This document shows, in pieces, positions 51,160 through 59,837 of a stretch of 64,000 nt of DNA. Within the stretch, counting starts at the first letter, position 1; each line of letters starts with the position of its first letter. The notes under the pieces are model-generated. The model saw only the letters and a program-made list of their open reading frames with translations. It ran no database searches and was not told where the DNA came from. Source of the DNA: CADEED01 sp043747875 (lineage in GTDB: Bacteria; Pseudomonadota; Gammaproteobacteria; Steroidobacterales; Steroidobacteraceae); assembly GCA_043747875.1 (NCBI GenBank), contig JAYTOI010000047.1, positions 1 through 64,000 of the forward strand, in the 5' to 3' direction. Made by a program: the position numbers and the translations under genes.

Positions 51160-52622
51160 AATCGAAGAGCTTAGAATTTCGATCAATTCGCGCCGGAATC
51201 GCCTCAATCCCTGGTGATGTGTCCGCGGACGCTGTGGGCGCGTATGAGGCGCGGTTGGAGGAAATTTATGCGCCTCAAACTCACGCTGCCGCGCTCGATC
51301 CAACGACCCCAATAGTTGTTGGGCCGCGTGGGACTGGCAAGAGCTTTTGGTCGAGTGTGTTGGGACGCGAGGAAACTAGAGCTGCCGCATCTATCGCGTA
51401 CCCGCGCCTCGGGCTCGGAAATGTCGTCACCTATTTTGGATTTACGGGAGTCGGTGGTCTTCAAGGAATTACGGCAGAATCGCTTGACGAACTAGTTCCT
51501 CAGGACGCCGAAATTGGAGGCGCCAAAGCATTCTGGTGGGCGACGATTCTTCGTGCCATTGAGACCTACGATAATGGAGGCGAATTAAGACCGCTTTCAG
51601 ACCTCGTTCCATTGGCGGTCGACCGTGCAGGTCGTGAAAAACGAATTGCGGAGATAGATAGTCGTCTCGGAAACTCAAAAAAAGTATTACTCATCGTTTA
51701 TGACGCACTTGACACTGTCGCCAGAACTTGGCCGCGTCGACGACTGTTGACCGAAGCGCTGTTTGAGGTTGTTTGGGGTATGAGGGCGTTTAGGTCGGTG
51801 CGCATGAAGTTGTTCTTGCGCCCTGACCAAGTTGACGATGACGCGCTTCGATTCGTAGAACTACCGAAGCTAAGAACCGGAGCAGTGCGGTTGGCTTGGT
51901 CTGGCACCGATTTGTACGGCCTTCTCTTTTCGCGCTTGGCGCTTGCAAATGAGGCAGTTGTACAGGAGTCATTTAGGAAAATTACGACTCATGTGGGCGC
52001 TGGTGTCGCAGATCGCTCGAAGATTCTCGCGGGCGAGTGGTCATTGAGCCACAACACAGAACTGCAGACCAAAGTCGTTGAAATTCTCGCGGGGCCCTAC
52101 ATGGCCACGGGGACATATGGCTATAAGAAAGGCAAGACCTATGATTGGCCTTTGACGCATTTGGCGGATGCATTTGACGAAGTTACCCCTCGCAGTTTTC
52201 TGGGGCTAATGATCGCTGCCGCAAAGTTTGGTGAGCCACCGCAAGATCGCGCGATCACACCGGATGGTATTCGTCATGGTTTACGAGACGCGTCAAGAAC
52301 TCGTGTTGATCAACTTCATCAAGAATTTCATTGGATCAAGGGCGTTCTCGCGCCTCTGGCGGGTTTGCTGCTGCCGACACGTCAAGAAGATGTGTTCGCG
52401 GCTTGGAAGAAGACGAATACGATTCAAACTCTTTTGCGTGACGCGATGAAGAGCAACTATATGCCGCCGTTTCCTGATAAGTCGGGAAGCGAGTCCGCTT
52501 TGCTCGTCGCCCTTCAAAAGATTGGCGTAATGTTTCGTCGAAAGGATGAGCGTATCGATATGCCGGACTTGTTCCGTGTTGCTGCGAAATTGCTGAAGAA
52601 AGGCGCTCCCGCGCCCACGTAG
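51156..52622 (+). CDS. P-loop ATPase of the HEPN/KGGVGR cassette
   Basis: 488 residues. The Walker A is VVGPRGTGKSF (about residues 54-64), preceded by a short helical N-terminus. A Walker B-like strand is VLLIVYDALDTVA. The rest (about 200-488) is helical and has no recognised domain; a loop with GTYGYKKGKTYDWPLTHLADAF and a C-terminal SNYMPPFPDKSGSE are distinctive. It resembles STAND/AAA-type ATPases of defence loci but no named family is assigned. Coupled to the KGGVGR ATPase by ATGA. The last gene before the VOC gene, ending 10 bp from it. Confidence 0.72.
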   Translation: MKSKSLEFRSIRAGIASIPGDVSADAVGAYEARLEEIYAPQTHAAALDPTTPIVVGPRGTGKSFWSSVLGREETRAAASIAYPRLGLGNVVTYFGFTGVGGLQGITAESLDELVPQDAEIGGAKAFWWATILRAIETYDNGGELRPLSDLVPLAVDRAGREKRIAEIDSRLGNSKKVLLIVYDALDTVARTWPRRRLLTEALFEVVWGMRAFRSVRMKLFLRPDQVDDDALRFVELPKLRTGAVRLAWSGTDLYGLLFSRLALANEAVVQESFRKITTHVGAGVADRSKILAGEWSLSHNTELQTKVVEILAGPYMATGTYGYKKGKTYDWPLTHLADAFDEVTPRSFLGLMIAAAKFGEPPQDRAITPDGIRHGLRDASRTRVDQLHQEFHWIKGVLAPLAGLLLPTRQEDVFAAWKKTNTIQTLLRDAMKSNYMPPFPDKSGSESALLVALQKIGVMFRRKDERIDMPDLFRVAAKLLKKGAPAPT

Positions 52623-52631
52623 TGCTCTGAA

Positions 52632-53045
52632 ATGCCAATCACGCACATGCAGCACTTCATGGTGCTCGCCAAGGATCTGGAGAAGACACGCGCATTCTAC
52701 TGCGACGTTCTGGGTTTCCGCACAGGGCCGCGGCCGCCCTTCCAGTTCGAGGGATTGTGGATCTACGCCGGCGACGTTGCCTGCATCCACGTCGGCGAGC
52801 GCGCGAGCTACGACGCCACTTCGCGCAGCGCTGCGAATCCCGCGGATCCGAACGACCACGGCAGCGGCAGCGTCGACCATATCGCGTTCGCCGCCACGGA
52901 TTACGATGAGCTCGTCACCCGCTTCGAGAAACTCGGTGTGCGTTATCGCGCCACGCGCGTGCCAGGCAAGGATCTGCGTCAGCTCTTCGTGTTCGATCCG
53001 GATGGCATCCAGATCGAGATCAACATCCGCTCACAAGCCGCCTAA
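52632..53045 (+). CDS. VOC-family (glyoxalase/bleomycin-resistance fold) protein
   Basis: 137 residues with the typical fold: HMQHFMVLAKDLEKTRAFYCDVLGFR at the start, VDHIAFAATDYDELVTRFEKLGVRY in the second module, and DLRQLFVFDPDGIQIEINI at the end. Likely metal ligands are His (HFMVL), His (DHIAF) and Glu (IEINI), the usual His-His-Glu set. The substrate is unknown; members include glyoxalases, dioxygenases and antibiotic-binding proteins. GC content returns to normal here, so the low-GC cassette ends just before this gene. Its end overlaps the convergent hydrolase by 4 bp. Confidence 0.85.
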   Translation: MPITHMQHFMVLAKDLEKTRAFYCDVLGFRTGPRPPFQFEGLWIYAGDVACIHVGERASYDATSRSAANPADPNDHGSGSVDHIAFAATDYDELVTRFEKLGVRYRATRVPGKDLRQLFVFDPDGIQIEINIRSQAA

Positions 53046-53755
53046 CAAACCTGCCCTAATAAATCCGCGAGGGGCCTGGGGCACGAGTAGAACGGCGAGT
53101 GGTCGCTGTCGAGCGTGTACACCGGGTCGCAAGGCAGCGCCGCCTGCATGCGCCGTTGGGCGGTCAGCGAGATCGTCCGATCCCGTGTGCATTCGACATA
53201 GGCGCGCGGCACGCGCGCGAAGTGTTCGCCCAGCGACAGCGGCGTCACCAGTGGTTTGAGCGGCTCGGGGGTCAATCGCAGCGCCGCGCGCGTCGCATCT
53301 TCGGGCGAGCACATGCCGTGGAAGGCTTCGTGCACGACCTGCGCGCGCAGCGTACAGGTGACACCGCGCACTGCGGGAATCATGTTGGGCGCGATCAGCG
53401 ACTCGCTATCCGTCCGCGCCTCGGCCGCGATCGTCTGGCCACTGGGCAGAAGATAGGCGGCGAGGTACACCAGCCGTCGGATGCCCCGCGGCAGGAGCTC
53501 CGCCACCTGGCTCGCGACGATTCCGCCGCGGCTGTGCGCGACCATCACCACTGGTTCGGGCGCGGCGCGCACGAGTTCGGCAACGGTACTCGCCCACAAA
53601 TCGAGCGTGATGAGTCCAGGCTCGGTGCGATCGGCGCCCATCCCCGGCAGGTCGCGCGCGATGACGGAGTGTCCCTGGGATTCGAGCAATGGCGTCAGCC
53701 GCTCCCAGCACCAGGCACCGTGCCACGCGCCGTGGACGAGCACGAAGTGCGACAA
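53042..53755 (-). CDS. Alpha/beta hydrolase (esterase-like)
   Basis: 237 residues. The oxyanion motif HGAWHGAWCWE is near the start. The nucleophile is S75 in VMVAHSRGGIV (a His-Ser-Arg-Gly-Gly elbow), and a His lies at the end in LDSDHSPFYS. This type is close to plant-hormone esterases (methylketone or salicylate methylesterases) and small bacterial esterases. The start is TTG 53755, with GGAG upstream and 4 bp after the apt stop, so it is likely translationally coupled to apt. Substrate unknown. Confidence 0.85.
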   Translation of the reverse strand: MSHFVLVHGAWHGAWCWERLTPLLESQGHSVIARDLPGMGADRTEPGLITLDLWASTVAELVRAAPEPVVMVAHSRGGIVASQVAELLPRGIRRLVYLAAYLLPSGQTIAAEARTDSESLIAPNMIPAVRGVTCTLRAQVVHEAFHGMCSPEDATRAALRLTPEPLKPLVTPLSLGEHFARVPRAYVECTRDRTISLTAQRRMQAALPCDPVYTLDSDHSPFYSCPRPLADLLGQVC

Positions 53756-53758
53756 CTC

Positions 53759-54295
53759 TCAGAACTCCAGCAGCGCGCGTATCTCGATGCCGGCCGCGCG
53801 CAGGCGTGCGGCGCCGCCGAGCCCCGGCAGATCGATGACGAAGCAGGCCGCGAGCACCTGCGCGCCGGCCAGATGCAGCAGGTTGGCCGCCGCGGTGGCC
53901 GTGCCGCCCGTGGCGATCAGGTCGTCGAGCAGCAGCACCTTCTCGCCGGCTCGGACTGCGTCCTTGTGCATCTCCATTTCGTCGACGCCGTACTCGAGCG
54001 AGTACGCCACGCGCACGGTTTCGTGCGGCAGCTTGCCTCGTTTGCGAATCGGCACGAAACCGGATTTGAGGCGATGCGCGACCGCGCCGCCGAGGATGAA
54101 CCCGCGCGCTTCGATGCCGGCGACCTTGTCGACGCCCGTGTCGAGCCACGACTCGCATAGGGAGTCGATCGCCATCTCGAATGCGCGTCGGTCGCGCAAC
54201 AGGGTGGTGATGTCGCGGAACTGGATGCCGGGCTTCGGATAGTTGTCGATCGTGCGGATCGACTGACTGAGAAAGGCGCGTTGCTCTTCGTTCAC
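53759..54295 (-). CDS. apt: Adenine phosphoribosyltransferase
   Basis: 178 residues, normal for the enzyme. The PRPP-binding motif is EKVLLLDDLIATGGTATAA, and KVAGIEARGFILGGAVA, with VPIRKRGKLPHETVRV, form the base site and flexible loop. It converts adenine and PRPP to AMP in purine salvage. Start is GTG 54295. It is the first gene of a pair with the hydrolase and is divergent from the L,D-transpeptidase gene. Confidence 0.95.
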   Translation of the reverse strand: MNEEQRAFLSQSIRTIDNYPKPGIQFRDITTLLRDRRAFEMAIDSLCESWLDTGVDKVAGIEARGFILGGAVAHRLKSGFVPIRKRGKLPHETVRVAYSLEYGVDEMEMHKDAVRAGEKVLLLDDLIATGGTATAAANLLHLAGAQVLAACFVIDLPGLGGAARLRAAGIEIRALLEF

Positions 54296-54381
54296 GTCGT
54301 GGCCCGGAAGTGGTGAGTCCAGTGTAGAGATTTATGCAAGACTGTGTCCACACGTCGTTCGTTCGCTTGCAGGTGTGAAGG

Positions 54382-55377
54382 ATGTTTGGACGAGTATTCC
54401 TGGTTCTGATGGCCGGCACGGTGGCCGCGAGTGCCGGGCAATTCCCGCTCGGCGACGCCGATGCGGTCATGTTCGGCGAGGTCGAGGAGATCACGGCATT
54501 CGGCGAGGACACGCTGCCCGATCTCGCGCGCCGCTATGGCCTCGGCTACGAGGAGATCCAACGCGCGAATCCGGGCGTCGATCTATGGCTGCCGGGCGAG
54601 GGCACGCCGATCGTGATTCCCGGGCAGCGCCTGCTGCCATCCGGCACGCGCGCGGGCATGGTCGTCAATCTACCCGAGCACCGGGTCTACTATTTCCCGA
54701 AGCCGAAGAAAGGCGAAACGCCGCAGGTCGTCACTTTTCCGGTGAGCATCGGCAAGATGGATTGGGCCACGCCGCTGGGCCAGACGAAGATCGTCGACAA
54801 ACGCAAGAATCCGACCTGGACGCCGCCCGAGTCGGTACGCCAGGAGCACGCCGAGCGTGGCGATCCGTTGCCCAAGGTGGTGAAGTCGGGGCCGGACAAT
54901 CCGCTCGGCCTGTACGCGATGCGTCTCGACATCCATCCCGGCGCCTATCTGATCCACGGCACTAACAACCCCATCGCGGTCGGCATGGCGATCACGCACG
55001 GCTGCATCCGCATGTATCCCGAGGACATCGCGGCGCTGTTCCCGCTGGTGCCGGTGGGCACGCCCGTGTGGCTGGTCAACGAGCCGGTGAAAGTGGCGCG
55101 CATCGGCGGCCAGGTGTGGCTCGAAGTGCACCCGCCGATCGACGCGCAGGGACAGCGTACGGAGGTCGACCTCGAGGGCTTCTACGCGCTGGTGAACGCC
55201 GCGCTCGGCGAAACGCCCGCGGCGATTCATTGGGACTTCGTCATGGAGACCCTGAAACAGGCCGCCGGAATTCCCCAGATGATCGGCATCGAGATGGACC
55301 CCGGTGTCGTGCCGCCCGAGGCTGCGCCCGTGCCGGCGCTGATGGATCCGGCCGCGTCACCGGCGTCGGTGCACTAG
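54382..55377 (+). CDS. L,D-transpeptidase (YkuD) with LysM
   Basis: 331 residues with a short signal peptide (VFLVLMAGTVAASA). Residues about 38-80 are a LysM-like module (TLPDLARRYGLGYEEIQRANPGVD). The YkuD catalytic domain follows (about 90-220), with H192 in YLIHGTNNP and the active-site H206-G-C208-I-R210 (THGCIRM). It cross-links peptidoglycan by 3-3 bonds or anchors Braun-type lipoprotein, in the periplasm. The rest (about 230-331) is a C-terminal extension, with an unusual Ala/Pro end (VPPEAAPVPALMDPAASPAS). It resembles E. coli YbiS/ErfK/YcfS types. Confidence 0.92.
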   Translation: MFGRVFLVLMAGTVAASAGQFPLGDADAVMFGEVEEITAFGEDTLPDLARRYGLGYEEIQRANPGVDLWLPGEGTPIVIPGQRLLPSGTRAGMVVNLPEHRVYYFPKPKKGETPQVVTFPVSIGKMDWATPLGQTKIVDKRKNPTWTPPESVRQEHAERGDPLPKVVKSGPDNPLGLYAMRLDIHPGAYLIHGTNNPIAVGMAITHGCIRMYPEDIAALFPLVPVGTPVWLVNEPVKVARIGGQVWLEVHPPIDAQGQRTEVDLEGFYALVNAALGETPAAIHWDFVMETLKQAAGIPQMIGIEMDPGVVPPEAAPVPALMDPAASPASVH

Positions 55378-58300
55378 CTACTTAGGGTCGAGCGAGCGCG
55401 TCACATCCGCGCGCACTTCCTCGATGCGCGCCTGGTCGGCGTGCGGCAGCTTCCCGGCATCGGCGAGGACCTTGCGCAGGGCCTGCGCGTCCTGCCGCAG
55501 CGTTTCCGCCGAGGCGGCGCCTTGTGCGCCGAGTCCCTGGGCGACCCGCGTGTAGTTCGCGACGGATTCGGCGACCACCTCCGGGCGCTCAGCCGAGAAT
55601 CCGCCGCGGGCGCGCAGCGCGTACAGATTCAGCGTCGGATACATGATGACCAGCCGGTCGATCATCGCGATGGTTTCGTCGCCGAAACGCCGCTTCTGGT
55701 CCGGGTTCGTGACCTGCGTGCGCCAGCTCGCGCGCATCTCGAGCGCTTCGGAGTACCAGGCGTGGGTCCAGGGAACGCGAGCGAGATCCTGATCGGCGGC
55801 CGCGACCACCGCCCACTGCGATCGGGCCGCCGCGCGCGCGATTTCGAGGATGCGCGCGCCAGCGGGGTCTAGTTTCCGGGCGATCTCGGCGATGTTCTCG
55901 GGCGCTTCACCATTCGCGAGCCGGGAGAAGTACGGCCGCAGGTATTCCAGCCGCAGCGTCGCGTCGCCGGGAAACTCGTCGATCCCGAGTCTCAGTATTT
56001 CATCGGCCTCCCGAACTTTACCCTTGATCCGGTAGTAGTACGCGCGCGCGAATGCGCCATCCGCAGTGTCGCCGAGCAGCCGCGCGGCGCGCGCGACGCG
56101 ATCGCCAATGCTCGGGTCGAGCGCCGCGAATACTCCATTGCGTCGCATGATGTGTGCGAAGTCGAGCTGGTGGCGCAGTACGCCGTAGACGAAGGAATCT
56201 GCGCGCTGCAGCGGGTCCATGCCGGCGAGGATGCGCCCACTGGTTTCGCCCGTCATGCCGCGCTGCTTTTCCCATACGCTCGACGTGGCGATGCGATTTT
56301 CATCATCGGTGATCAGCGGCGCGCCGGCGGCGAGGTGGCGCGCGCCTTCGTCATCGAGCACCAGAGCCGCGACGAGATCCTCCGTGTTGTTGATGCCGTA
56401 GCGCGCGTAGTGCAGCGGCGCGTGGCGGAGCGGCAATCCGGTTTTCGCGAGGTGCTCCTCGAGGTCGAGTGGCGCGTCGCTGGCGAGAAAGACGATGGTG
56501 TTGGGGTCGGGCCGATAGATGCGCACTTCGCCGAACACGGACAGCAGCGTCGCGGTCAGCGAGCGCAGCAGATCCTCGTCCATGAAGATCACGTTCATCC
56601 ACTGCACGAACACGCCGTTGGGGGTGAGATGTTGGTGCGCGAGTTCCATGAACTCGCGGGTATATAGATGTGACGCACCCGCGGTCCAGGGATGCGAAGG
56701 CTGGGAGACGATGGCGTCGTAGCGATGCGACGTGAGCCGCAATGCGCCGCGCGCGTCGTTGCTGATGACGTTCACGCGGGAGTCCATGAGCGGATTGCGC
56801 CGCCGCAGGCCTGACGTCGCGCGATTCGCTTCGAGCACCTTCGGTTCGAGCTCGATGACGTCCACCTTGCGGACCGAGGGCGGCACACCCTCGACGACGA
56901 CGCCGCCACCGAAACCGACGATGAGCATGTCGCGGGTGTTCGGCCGCGCGATCACGGCGAGCGGAGAGAGCCAGAATTCACCGCTGAAGCGGGGCACGGA
57001 ACCCGGCCCGTCCATGAGCGCCTCGGGCAAACCATTGGTGCGCAGCGCGAGACCGCCGTCCTGCGCGAGCATGACCACGCTCGCGCCGCGGCCGACGTCG
57101 TAGTACAGGATGCGACCGGTGTTGCCGACGTTGAGCGGCGAGGTCACGAGCAGACGTTGCGGGACACCCGGCTGGAAGAATGCGGAGGCGCCCACCGCCA
57201 CGACCGAAGCGGCGATGGCGAGCTTGCGGTTGATCTGCGGCAGCAGCCACAGAGTGGCGACGCCGAGGGCGGCGCTCGCCCATACCGCGACCTGAATCGC
57301 GCCCTCGTACCTGAGTGCTGGGATGAGGACGAAGCCGGCCGCGAGCGAGCCGATGATGGCGCCGACCGTGTTCCAGGCGTAGACGCGGGCGCTGGCCGGC
57401 GCGGCGTCGGCCGCGTCGTTCGCGAGCACGCGCACCGCGAGTGGATAGGTGGTGCCGATGGCGAGCGTCATCGGCAACAGCAGCAATCCGGAGAACAGCG
57501 CGTTCATCGGCAGCGGGATGAACCAGTCCGCCCGCACGTTCTGGAGCAGGCCGGCGGTCTCGGGCAGCAGCCGCTCGAGCTGTAGATAGGCGAGCGCGGC
57601 CGCGGCCGCGGCGACGATCAGCGCAATGGCGAGCGCGGTGGCGGCGCGCGCGCGCGTGCGTGCTACGCCTGCGCCGATGCCACCACCAGCGGCGATTCCG
57701 ACCAGGAAGCTCGCCACCATGACGCCGAACGAATAGATGCTGCTGCCGACGACGTGCGACAACATGCGCGTCCACAGCACTTCCTGGAAGAACGCGACGG
57801 CACCCGCAAGCAGCATGAGCGGCAGCACCCACGCGGGACCCGGCAGAGCGCGGAACGATGCCGGGCGCGCCGGCGCGGCAGCGACGCGCTGATCAGGGCT
57901 GGGGTCGAGCTCGTAGCCCTTGGGCGGAACGATGAGCGGCGCGCGGCGCGCCAAGCCGACGGCGAGCAGGAACACGATGCCGTTCAAGGTCGCGCCGGCC
58001 CAGATGGTGCGCGTGAGGCCGAGCTCGGGCAGCAGGAAGAACGCCGTGCCGAGGGCGCCGACGACCGCGCCCGCGGTGTTCATCGCATACAGCAGTCCGA
58101 TGCGGCGGCCGATCTGGCGCTCCTCCGCGACGGCATATCGCGCCAGCATCGGCAGCGTCGCGCCCATGAGCGTGGTCGGCAACGCGAGCGCGACGAAGGC
58201 GCTCCCCAGATAGAAGAGAGTCGTCGCCGCGTGATCGCTGGAGGGCGGTTCTGCCTGCCCGCCGAACAAGGCGCGCAGCGTGTAGTCCGCGGCCCAGAGG

Positions 58301-58617
58301 AAAAACGGCACGGCGAGGATGGCGCTGCCGGCGATTCCGATCTCGAGAAACGCATACGTGAGCACCGGCCGCGTCACGCGCGGCACGAATCGCTCCGCGA
58401 GGAATGCGCCCAGCGCGAGTCCGCCCATGTAGGCCGCGAGTACCGTGGCCACCGCCAGCTCAGACGTGCCGAACACGATGGCGAACTGACGCGTCCACGC
58501 AGTTTGATAGACGAGGGCGGCGACGCCGCTGAGGATGAAGCAACCGCACAGCAGTGTCAGTGCGCCTGACGAAATCGCGGCGGGAGTCGGATTGACAGAG
58601 GCGGCGTTTGTGGACAT
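55378..58617 (-). CDS. Membrane-fused spermidine-synthase-like protein
   Basis: 1079 residues. The first ~480 hold many hydrophobic segments (LCGCFILSGVAALVYQTAWTRQFAIVFGTSELAVATVLAAYMGGLALGAF). Next is a spermidine-synthase-type methyltransferase fold (MLIVGFGGGVVVEGV, KVDVIELEPKVLEANRA, YDAIVSQPSHPWTAGASHLYTREFM). The last ~300 residues are helical repeats. In true aminopropyltransferases the central motif has an Asp where this protein has Gln (SQPSHP), so it probably does not make spermidine; the family of such fusions is of unknown function. ATG 58617 is only 9 bp from the divergent SAM hydrolase start, so the promoters must overlap the coding regions. Confidence 0.82.
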   Translation of the reverse strand: MSTNAASVNPTPAAISSGALTLLCGCFILSGVAALVYQTAWTRQFAIVFGTSELAVATVLAAYMGGLALGAFLAERFVPRVTRPVLTYAFLEIGIAGSAILAVPFFLWAADYTLRALFGGQAEPPSSDHAATTLFYLGSAFVALALPTTLMGATLPMLARYAVAEERQIGRRIGLLYAMNTAGAVVGALGTAFFLLPELGLTRTIWAGATLNGIVFLLAVGLARRAPLIVPPKGYELDPSPDQRVAAAPARPASFRALPGPAWVLPLMLLAGAVAFFQEVLWTRMLSHVVGSSIYSFGVMVASFLVGIAAGGGIGAGVARTRARAATALAIALIVAAAAAALAYLQLERLLPETAGLLQNVRADWFIPLPMNALFSGLLLLPMTLAIGTTYPLAVRVLANDAADAAPASARVYAWNTVGAIIGSLAAGFVLIPALRYEGAIQVAVWASAALGVATLWLLPQINRKLAIAASVVAVGASAFFQPGVPQRLLVTSPLNVGNTGRILYYDVGRGASVVMLAQDGGLALRTNGLPEALMDGPGSVPRFSGEFWLSPLAVIARPNTRDMLIVGFGGGVVVEGVPPSVRKVDVIELEPKVLEANRATSGLRRRNPLMDSRVNVISNDARGALRLTSHRYDAIVSQPSHPWTAGASHLYTREFMELAHQHLTPNGVFVQWMNVIFMDEDLLRSLTATLLSVFGEVRIYRPDPNTIVFLASDAPLDLEEHLAKTGLPLRHAPLHYARYGINNTEDLVAALVLDDEGARHLAAGAPLITDDENRIATSSVWEKQRGMTGETSGRILAGMDPLQRADSFVYGVLRHQLDFAHIMRRNGVFAALDPSIGDRVARAARLLGDTADGAFARAYYYRIKGKVREADEILRLGIDEFPGDATLRLEYLRPYFSRLANGEAPENIAEIARKLDPAGARILEIARAAARSQWAVVAAADQDLARVPWTHAWYSEALEMRASWRTQVTNPDQKRRFGDETIAMIDRLVIMYPTLNLYALRARGGFSAERPEVVAESVANYTRVAQGLGAQGAASAETLRQDAQALRKVLADAGKLPHADQARIEEVRADVTRSLDPK

Positions 58618-58626
58618 GGTCGCGAA

Positions 58627-59460
58627 GTGTACAGTTTTCGCGCCAACGGCCTCATCACGCTAACCACCGACTTCGGGCTGCGCCAGCCGTTCGTCGGCAT
58701 CATGAAAGGCGTGATGCTGGCGCACTCCAAACATCTGCGCTTCATCGACATGGCGCACGATGTCAGCGCCTTCCAGCCGATCGAGGCCGGCTTCTGGCTG
58801 TCGCACACACTGCGCTATTTTCCCGCCGGCACGCTGCACGTCGCCGTGGTCGACCCGGGCGTGGGCACGCCGCGCGATCTCATCGTCGCGCTGTCGGGCG
58901 AGCAGGCACTGCTCGCGCCCGATAACGGGCTGTTAGCTCCGCTCGCCGCGCGCGGCAAGGTCGATCGCATCATTCGTGTCGACGCCACGCGGCTGGTGCA
59001 ATTCGGGGTGAGCGACGTGAGCGCCACTTTCCACGGTCGCGACGTGTTCGCGCCGCTGGCGGCGGCCATCGCTTCCGGGCGCTGCGACCCACTCGATCTC
59101 GGCCCCGAAGTGTCGTCGCTCGAGCAGGGCGGCTGGCCGGCGACGACCACGCGCGCGGATGGCGGTGTGGCCGGCGTCGTCGTCGCGGTCGATCGCTTCG
59201 GCAACCTCATTTCCAACATCGAATCGGCGTCTGTAGTGGCGCTGTCGTCGCCTTCGGTACTCATCGGGGGCCTGTTGCTGCCGTTCCGGCGCACCTATGG
59301 CGATGGCCAGCCCGGCGAGTACCTCGGGCTCATCAACTCCTTTGAGGTACTCGAAGTCGCCAGAGTGCGGGGAAGCGCCGCGGAGGGCTTGAATCTGGCC
59401 GTTGGGGCGCCCATTTCGGCGGTTCCGGGGGGTGCGACAGCCCAATTTCGGCGCAGTTGA
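58627..59460 (+). CDS. SAM hydroxide adenosyltransferase (DUF62 family)
   Basis: 277 residues. The family signatures are all present: ITLTTDFGLRQPFVGIMKGV at the start, VVDPGVGTPR, LLAPDNGLLAP, ATFHGRDVFAPLAAAI and the C-terminal-domain strand VVVAVDRFGNLISNIES. It splits S-adenosylmethionine to adenosine and methionine using water, the ancestral activity of the fluorinase/chlorinase group. The start is GTG 58627. It shares a 9-bp gap with a divergent gene coding for another SAM-binding-type protein, which may be significant. A promoter for the next gene lies after its stop. Confidence 0.9.
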   Translation: MYSFRANGLITLTTDFGLRQPFVGIMKGVMLAHSKHLRFIDMAHDVSAFQPIEAGFWLSHTLRYFPAGTLHVAVVDPGVGTPRDLIVALSGEQALLAPDNGLLAPLAARGKVDRIIRVDATRLVQFGVSDVSATFHGRDVFAPLAAAIASGRCDPLDLGPEVSSLEQGGWPATTTRADGGVAGVVVAVDRFGNLISNIESASVVALSSPSVLIGGLLLPFRRTYGDGQPGEYLGLINSFEVLEVARVRGSAAEGLNLAVGAPISAVPGGATAQFRRS

Positions 59461-59554
59461 AACTCAAGCGGAATCCGCTATAGTTCGCAGCCTCATTGCG
59501 CGCCCTCTGGGCTCGTAACTCACTGTTTCAAAAAGATTTTTCGCAGAAAAAACG

Positions 59555-59782
59555 ATGTCCGAACGGGAAAATGAGAGCTTCGATTTAGACGAAGAGTTCC
59601 TGGCCGAAGCGGAAGACAACACCGATTACGACCGGATCCTCGACAAGGTCGATCGTCGGGCTCGTCCGCAACCGGGTACGCCTAAACGAGGTAAGGCGGC
59701 TTGGAGCCGTCTTGAAGAAGTTTTGGCCGACCGTCGCCTCGAAAAAGATCTGAAGGATTCTTTCGAAGAAGACGAGCGGTAA
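59555..59782 (+). CDS. Small charged protein, PA3496-like
   Basis: 75 residues, very acidic at both ends (SERENESFDLDEEFLAEAEDN and KDLKDSFEEDER) with a basic middle (VDRRARPQPGTPKRGKAAW). The C-terminal half, AWSRLEEVLADRRLEKDLKD, looks like the helix of the PA3496 family of small conserved proteins of gammaproteobacteria. No function known. An A/T-rich stretch before its ATG (TTTCAAAAAGATTTTTCGCAG) probably contains the promoter. It lies 55 bp ahead of lysAC. Confidence 0.75.
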   Translation: MSERENESFDLDEEFLAEAEDNTDYDRILDKVDRRARPQPGTPKRGKAAWSRLEEVLADRRLEKDLKDSFEEDER

Positions 59783-59837
59783 GTCTCGTTCCCTTTCCAG
59801 TGAGTCGATCGCGCGCAAGCGCGGCAAGGATTGAGCA

